NCBI GenBank assembly: GCA_016490735.1
Contig: JAEMWC010000161.1
Coordinates: 654,501-718,500, forward strand
Length of the DNA stretch: 64,000 nt
Source: Pachyseris speciosa
Taxonomy: Eukaryota; Cnidaria; Anthozoa; Scleractinia; Pachyseridae
Direction: 5' to 3'
Part shown: piece after piece, positions 48,301-57,300 of the stretch
Position numbering within the stretch: position 1 is the stretch's first letter
Layout of the letters: each line of letters opens with the position of its first letter
Notes under the pieces: generated by a model
Seen by the model: only the letters and a program-made list of their open reading frames with translations
What the model was told of the DNA's origin: nothing
Databases searched by the model: none
Made by a program: the position numbers and the translations under genes

Positions 48301-51300
48301 TCTATAAGTCATTGAATACACTCATTTTATCCTCATTATTTACAAAGCCCTGGCCTGGGGCTATCATTTTATATCTGAAAGAGGTGCGGGCTTAGAAGTG
48401 GTTGGAGTGGTTTGTTGTGAATAATGGTGAATAGTAATATCCGCTTTCTAAAGATGTAAACAGGAAGTAGCGAGTGATCACGAAACGTGAGTCCAAGAAC
48501 CTCGTCTGAGCTGGGAATGTTATTTATTCAGAATAAGTGATCAGTCAGATGGCGATCCAGAGCTATCTTCTCCCGATCATCTTTCTTTTGCCTGCAAACA
48601 TGTGCTTAGACATCTTTGTGACAGTCTTCCTGTTTTCTAATTCCCCTGTAAAACGGAAATTATAACAACGGTGTCTTAAATTCTCTATCATGTTCTCGGT
48701 ACACTCTTCAGGCTTTACCATTTTTGGTGATCAAGGAAAATTAGGCGGCCTTCTGAAGATGATAGGGTTCATCAATTTTGGTGAACAGTGATTGTGGGAT
48801 TGTATTCGGGGACGCGATTGTTTCTTGACGATACGCCCCCTCCCCCACCCCTTCACCCAAACAATCCCACAATCCCTTACGCGGCAATCTCGATCCCAGC
48901 GTTTTTCAAAGTTAGCAATAGGAATAATCATACTCGCTAAACGACGCGCCCTTGCACTGGATGGTCAGTGGGCACACTCTGTGTGCGTTCCATACATGTG
49001 CGTTTTTGTGTGAAGATTGCGATTTTGAGTTTCTTAGTTGATCAAAATGCTTTAAGCAGTTTTCTACTGAACGTTCCATTTCTGGTAAATTTGTTATCAG
49101 GGAATATCCATTCTTAAAAAAAAAATACATGGAATAAAACAGGCCATACAGACCACAAATTGTGGTGTGACTCAAGTTTTTCTGCCAAGAAGCATGCTAT
49201 AACTGCGACGTTTTGTTTGCTTTCTTTTTAAACGTGTAGAAGCCGGTATACAAGCATTTATAGTTGTAAGAATACCTCACAAAATAATGTGTCTAGGTAA
49301 GTTGAAAGCCAATCATTGGGTACTAAGGCCACGTGGTGGCGGGCATGACCCCTTAAATCTACCAATGAACAGCTGTTTCGGCCTTGTTGGGCCTCATCAG
49401 CATGGCATAGCTAATACCCAGTCCCACAAGCTTCACATTTATAGGTAGTTGCAGCTTTGTTCATTGTTACCGATTTAAGGGAAGTATCCTTGGCTTTGTT
49501 CTCCTGTTGTTCACAGAACGCCATACCTTAACTTGATATGTTTACAGATGGTCCTTAACTTGATATGTTTACAGATGGTATGGATGGAGGTGGGAAGTCG
49601 TTGTCCCTTGCTCATGTTATTCACTACTGTTTTTCTGCTGGATGGTTCATTCTGCCTGTCCCAAGTGGTAAGGTTGTTTGTCATTGTTTGTAGTGCTGAC
49701 ATTGTTGCACCACAGACACATTGTTTGATGTATGGAGCTTAAAGTGCCCCTCGCCCCCACCCCCCAATTTTTTTTTCGCTAAAATAAATCTTTGCACCTG
49801 TTCGAAACGCACGGTGCCTTTTAACCCTTTCACTCCCAAGAGTGACTTTGCAGATTTTACTCTGTCTAACGCCAGACGTCAAAGGATGACCCCTTGGAAA
49901 TGAAAGGGTTAAAAAACTACCAACGTTACGAAATCTAGCCATCACGGGTCACACGACCGAGCTAGTAAGGGGCGTGGGTCTATTCCAGGTTTGACGTCAA
50001 AAACTGATTTGCATCGCGGTAAGTCTTTGTAAACATGCATGCAAAGACGTTTGTGACGTCAAATCAGGAACAGATCCTCTCCCCTTCAGACTTGGTCGTG
50101 AACTAAATGTTTATAGTTTATAGTAAGTTTTGAAACCCATAAAAAAGCCCAAAACTGGAAATAAAGGCTACATGTTTTTGGAAAAGGTGAAAAGTTTTAT
50201 ATGAGTGGAAAAGATATTTTTGGATTAGGTGCACTTTAATCAACGACGACGGCGACTCAAACGCCATTTCAAAATATAAATTATTTTTATTGTAAGTACT
50301 TTGCTAAATATTTCGACTCGCGCAATTCTTACTATGTGGGCAAGGTTCCTGGAAACGAAGCAAGTAGAAACGACGTTGAAGTTTAGAAAACGAAATCAAA
50401 GTTTACCGTCATACGCTCGCGATCCACAAAACTTAGAACTTGGTCATTTTCACGTTACTGTTTTGCCGAGGACGGCAAAGAAATTTACTAAAATGTAAAA
50501 CACGTGCAGAGCCATTTTTCGCTCGTTATATCACTTCCTTTTGTGGCGTTCTGGGCTGAGTTGCTCGAAGCATGGTTAGCGCTGACCATTGGTTAAGATA
50601 TATTAAAACCTATAGGTTGTCATGGTATTTTAACACGGGTTAGCGCTAACCAATAACTAACCAATGCTTCGAGCAACTGGGCCCTGGTTGTCGTTGCCGG
50701 TCCCCTTTGCTTACGCTCCCAGTGTTGCAAACGTTAACCAGCATTATTGTAACGCTGTTTGCCGATCAAAAGAAAAAATGTCGGTTAACCATTTTGGAAG
50801 GGTTGCTTGAACCATCGAAATGTTGCAGGCATGCAGCCTTGAAATATCTGACCGTGCTTTGGTTGGATGTGCTGTGTATGTGATTGATTGCTTGTGGTCG
50901 AGTTTCTTTTTCTTGTTGTTGTTTTGTTTTTGTTTTTGTTTTTTTTTTTCATTCTGGTGGCCACCTAATTTTATTCTATGTTATTCTGCAGTTTTATTGC
51001 CCCTGTTCCGCAGTCACTTTGTCTTTCTTGGTCCGCAAACGAACGAAGGAACAAAAATTAAAGAACTAATACCTCGTGATCGTCCAAGCATTGTTGTACT
51101 ATCAAAATGTCATGCAACAATGTTGCAGTATTTAGCCGGGCTTAAACGGGCACTGTCATGGCAATTCCTGTTGTATGTTTGATCAGTTGTAGGGAAGTGC
51201 TTTTTCTTTTACGTGATCAGCCCGTATACACCTAATTGCAATAACGTCACAGAAAAAAGCAAAAAGCAAAAAGCCAAATAGGAATTAATTAGGGAAATTT

Positions 51301-54300
51301 AAATTTCCATTGTTCCTAGGTACTGTACATGAATGAAAAGTACATTTTTTAATCATGTCATTCATTTACATTATAGTTTTTCATTCATGTACAGTATTTG
51401 AGAACAATGGAAATTTAAATTTCCCTAATTAATTCCTATTTGGCGTTTTGCTTTTTGCTTTTTGCTTTTTTCGATGACAACGTTATTGCAATTAGGTGTA
51501 ACATGGAGCGGTAGATTTCGAATTAACTTTTGGAAGGAAAAGAAACGAATATTAATTTAAGGCGATTTTTTAAAGATGCATCGACAAAACTTAGAAATAT
51601 TAGCCTAACGTTTACAAGTTGCAATCCGTTTCTTTCTCGTCATCTGTGGCCATAGACAACCGCAAACGGTTTCAATGCACATATTAATTACTTCGTAAAA
51701 AAATGCAACTTTTTTAAAGGTTCTATCCTGCAAATAAATCTTTGGGTTTATCCAAATTACGAAATGGTGCCCCTTTAAGATTGAACTCTGTGCACAATCC
51801 AGGTGAATCAAATTTTAAAACCATACAGCTTGCTTGCGATCCTGTTTTGTTCATGCCGGATGTCGGCTGAAATCACTGATCAAGATCGTGGAAACAAGTG
51901 CGTTTAGATCCGAGTACTCTACTTTGAGGCCCGTTTCAAACGTCGTGCTACTGCCGTGTCGAACTCAATCGAATTAAATAGTACGACGTTTGAAACTAAG
52001 TAGTGGTACTGCCATGTAGCACCGGCGGCAGGCCTTGCCGTGTTACACGTCAGTAGCACGACTTGCGTGCTACTGCCGTGTCGAACTCAATTCATAAATT
52101 AACATTTTGGATTTGCTTCGTACAACGGCTGGTCAGTGTTTTGATTACGGCACCCAACGATTCTGGTTACGAGATTGGGCAACAGCTTTTTATTGGATGG
52201 AATTAAATTCGACGTCGAAACCAAGTCGTGCTGGAGTCGAGCGACAGTCATGCCAGCTAAGCACGGCAGTAGCACGACGTTTGAAACGGGCCTGATCATT
52301 TGGAATTTCACCATCTTCTTGGTCCGTAAACAACAAAGAAAAAAAAGTAAGAAGATAAGGCGCCCAAATTTAGGCAACTAGGTATTTACGCCTTCTCAAC
52401 AACAATAATAAGTAACATTCTTTTCTCATTCTCTAGCAGTCACTTGCAGTCAACTTTTAAACGTCTGATAACCTTTTAAAAGTTTGTTCATCGTTTAGTA
52501 TTTTTTTCGTTTCAATTGCAGTGTTTAGCTGGGTGCATGGAAAATCTGAACTGCAGATGTCAACGTTTCGCGAAGGAAGATTTGATCAACCGAAAGAGGC
52601 TTCTGTGTGGCTTCAAATGTGTCGAACGATTAATGGAAAGTTTTTCTCTGAGGTAGCAAAAGTGTTATTAAAAACAATACTGTCATACTAGGGAACAACC
52701 TTGACATGTGATGGGCTAATCGCGTAACCGTCGTTCATGAACTTTTTAGAATTGTCACTTGGTGAGTGTTTTCATATTCGCCTCAGATTGCGGAGTTACT
52801 GTAGCTACAGTTTGTTTCCATGAAAAAGGTCTAAATTTTCCCCGTCCGACCGCCATTCCGTTCAGATAGTTACACGAAAGAGAGCAGGGTGTTTTGTTCC
52901 TTACAACTCCGGCCTCTTGGCTTCCACTTTTGTTTTCGATTATAACAAAAAAATATGAAGAACCACTGTCCAGGGAAACATACGGCACATTTCTCTCGGA
53001 AGAAGAAGTAGGCCAAATGGTATACAAAACCAGAAAACAAAAGGTGATCCCAGAGAGCTTGGAGCCCCTCGAAAAGGGGAACAACAACAGAACTATAACG
53101 TGGCGTGAACTACACAAAAAAGTGCGAAATCCAGCCGAAGTCTGAGATTTTCGGGCTTCCAATCGGAACTTTCCAGTAGTCGGTAGTTTTCGGACCGCAA
53201 GGCAAGGGGAACGAAAACTATTGGTTTGGGAGAGATCGGCCGCTGGGAATTTGGCGTCAACTGAAAGTTTGCGGTGCTATGTTATATGGTGATGATTGAT
53301 TTATCAACACCGTGATTGTTCTCTAATCATGTTACAATAATCTTGCAGCTCAAGACTAGCCAGCAGTACAAGTTTGGTAAACGAGACGGCACCAAACAGG
53401 GAGAACCCTTGGGAAAAGTTATAGATTTGGTAAGAAGCAGATTCGTTCTTATGTTCATTGACATACGCCATATCCAGGGAGGCAGGGATGGCGCAGTAGT
53501 GAGACCACTCACCTCCCACCAATGTGGCCTGGGTTTGATTCCTGGGTGACGCCATAAGTGGGCTGAGTTTGTGTTGGTTCTCGACCATTCATCATCGCCA
53601 TCATCATCATCATCATATTCATCACCATCACCATCACCACCACCACCATCACCGTCGCCGTCACCGTCACCGTCACCGTCATCATCAAGAAACGCTTTCG
53701 ACTCTGGTCTGCTGTTACGACATAAAAATGTATTTAAATAAATAGGAAACAGTGAAATAACACTTTGTCAGGAAAGATAAACACCAAAGAGACAAGAATA
53801 ACTGGAATAAATATGGCAAGGATGGTGAAGGATGGAGAAGATTGAAACAGATTACAAATGAACGTTTTGAAAAATTGAGGCTAAACTTTTCAAAATCCAA
53901 AGACTTTAAAGTGAGACTCTGCTGTCTGTTGTTCCCTCGTTCACTGTAACATACTGATTTCTTTTCATGGATTTGCTCTCTATTCCAGGGTCTTCAAAGA
54001 GCTAACTACTCCACTGATGCGGTGGGGGTTATACTGAAGGAAATTAAGCATAATCAGAGGTTGGTATGATAATAAAAACTGCTTATTAAAAGGTATTGCT
54101 CGGTAACTTTGTCGCGCCGCCATTTTGAATTTTTTATGCCTTCATGAAGTTAGTTTGTCCAGAGGCTTAGTTCTTTTGCGATGGTCGTCTCTTGACTGGA
54201 TAATCCGAAATCAGTTTGTACCACACATTTTCTCACCATCTCATTTTGTCTCATAGCGTGGATGGCTCCTATCGATTTTTTTTTCAGATTTTAGCAGTAT

Positions 54301-57300
54301 GCAGGACGGTTATCACCAGAACCTTCAATTGGTGACAGAATAAAAAGAGAAATACCCACTCCCCTCCCCCCGGAAACAATGCTGAATTCGCGGTCCACCC
54401 AAAACGAAATGAAATGGGGGGAGGGGTGGTCTCACTTTCTCATTTGAATTCTCTAAGTTTGCAATCTCGGGCGGAATAAAGAGAGAAATATACCCCCTCC
54501 CCCCAGTCAATGATGAATTAGCGCTCACCCCAACCCTTGGCATTTTTCCATCACTGAAATGGGGGAGGGGTGTTCTTAATTTCTCATTTGAATTGTCTTG
54601 TCCCCCCCGCATGAATCGCACTCAACCCAAAACGCACCATGTTACCATCACTGAAATGGGAAGGGGGGGAGGGGTGGTCTTAAATTCTCGTTTGCACTGT
54701 CCAAGATTGTAGTTCAATGACCAAACTCCTCCAAGTTATTACAAAGCGAAATACCAGCTACAGTTATAATTTAAGATTGGCACCAGACCCGGTAGGAATT
54801 CCAAGATCTGGAACCCTAAGACATGCGAACTCTTTTATGGCTTGGGCCGTAAGGCTCCTTTGTTCATGATTTTAAGATTTTATGACTTAAAGTGCACGTG
54901 AATCGAAAATTAACTACTAAATGTTTTACGTTTTTAGATAGCTTATAATCCCCATATTTCATTTTCAGTCGTTTCCCAACTTTTGGTGACAAGGATTCAC
55001 CATACGTGGGGGCTCAATTATTTCCGCCGCGGCCTGAAATTTGAGACATTTTGCGCGCAGCCAAAATGACTCTGTGACGTCATTCGTTGTTCAAGGGTGA
55101 AACATCTGAGAAGGCGAAAAAGCTTAAACTTGGAAAGTTTTGCGTAGCTGGCGGCCTTAGTAGTGAATCTTGGTAGTTCTCCGACATTTGTATTCCAAGG
55201 AACTCACAAAAACAGAGTGACGCACTCGACTGAGTACACACGAATGATGTCATAACTATTCACCAGACCCCAGGTCTTTGCCTAGAAGTTAAGTGAGATA
55301 GGCCCAACTTTCACCGCATTTTAAAATAAGCTCCTGCTACTGTTAGGAAATTATTTTCCCCTCAAAATGTTTCTGAAAACACCAGTTTTCATGTTGGAGA
55401 AAAAAACTGGGTTTGAAATTCGATTCATGTGCACTTTAAGTTTGTATTATGGTTGTATATTTTTAAGATCGACTATGTAAATCCGTTGTATATTTATTTT
55501 TAAGATGGGTAAATAAAGCTTATTATTATTAGTCTCCTGTAGCTCAGTGGTAAAGCATCCGAGCAGGTTATCGACTACTGTTGGAAGAATTCCGATTTTC
55601 TTTTTCGACGGTTATGCTTGTGCCACCCACTGAAAAATTAAATCTTCCATTTTGTACCATCTGATTGAACTTTGTGCGTTTTCTTTCTTTCAGTGTACAA
55701 GTGTTGTACGCTGTCAACGAATTCAATGGATTTTTCTTGAAAACTTCCTTCAAGGATGCCAAGGAAAAATATGTGAGTGCCGTGCTGCTCTTCTTTGAAG
55801 AGGATGTTTCAGATTGATTATTCGGTCCACAGATGCTACAAAGCCGGTTAAGAAAGGCCGGTCTTGAATTTTTAGAAATCCTGTGCAATAAGCGTGATTT
55901 CCACAGCTTCCTCGATTCCCGCGGTAGTGTAGACTGATTACTTCAGTTTATGAGAATGTGTGCCGCAATAGTAAAGGCTTTCTGCTTTGTTTCGTTGTAG
56001 ATGAAACCCAAGAGGTTGAGTCTGGTGAATTTCTTTTCTCAACTGCTAGATCCAAAAGACGGCTTGGTAAGTAGCAATCGCAATAGAGAGGAAAGTATTG
56101 GTGGTGGGGAGGATTACCAAGCTGGCAGTGGCCTGGGGCCGACAGGGGTCGGGAACGCACAGATGGGTTTTCTTGAGGATGGCGCCTTCTATTTGTTTCT
56201 GCGCATGCGTTTTGCGCATCCCGAAATTGCCCGGGAAACTAGAAACTGGGACGGTTCTTATTAAAACAAAGATATTTTTGTGTGGTTTATAACTATTGCG
56301 GGAAAAGCAGATTTAGCGAGAGCTGTTGGTATCCGAAAAGGAAATTGGGATAACCATGCATTCCGAAGAGGTAATTCAGCATCATTTTGTTTTTAACAAG
56401 AGACATATATTTGCTACGTATCTCAACGCATTTTACGATTATTCAACAATTATCCTGCGAAATCGCGCGGAATACTGATACTTAGCTATAATCAGGCGAT
56501 GTTCCGCAAGATTGTTTTATTATTCAACACATTAATGGCAAAGCACAATTTTCTGCGTTTATTACAAAAATAAAAAGCTGGAAAAGCCGCCTTTTCACTC
56601 CGCGACATACACAATATTATGTAAATCGCAGGGTATGTGTTGAGTACGCACAACGAATTTTGAGCGCGCTATGGTCATATTTGGTCATTGTCACAATGTG
56701 AGGAATAATAATGCTGTTTAATGATCCCTGATGCAATGTACAACTATGCCTATATTCCATAAGCACTTGATAAGATCTGCTTTTCCCACATAAGTAAAGT
56801 AAAGATATACGTTTTCCTTCATAAAATCAACGTCCTTTTTACGAGCAAACTACCCATAACTTTGAAGATGTGACTGATCATCGCAGTTATGAATACTACT
56901 TAAGCAGCAGTGAAAATAAAGCCTGAAAAAAATCAGGCTTGTACGGGAGTTGAACCCACGACCTCTGCGATGCCGGTGCAGTGCTCTGCCAACTGAGCTA
57001 ACAAGCCATCCGGGAGGTGGTCATTTTATTGGTTCGTAATAAAATGATTTCTGAACTCTCAGTGCTTAAGTAGTGTTCATAAATGCGACGAACATTCACA
57101 TCTTCATTCTTTAATCCGCTGTTCAAATATATAATTTTCTTATATTCATAGTTATTATAACATAGCTGGTAAATTCGTATAGTAAAATTCAATTGCGCGA
57201 GCGTGCTTCATATTGTTATTGTGCACGTTGATGACGTAACATAGGGAATTTCTCTTTATACAATATTTAAACTACCTCACTGAAAATGTTAATTGTTAAT

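Noticed and set aside
54060..54069. Alternative donor GTATGA for DAP3 exon 9
   Set aside because: Using it ends in phase 0 and puts exon 10 out of frame. The GTTGGT donor keeps the conserved reading.
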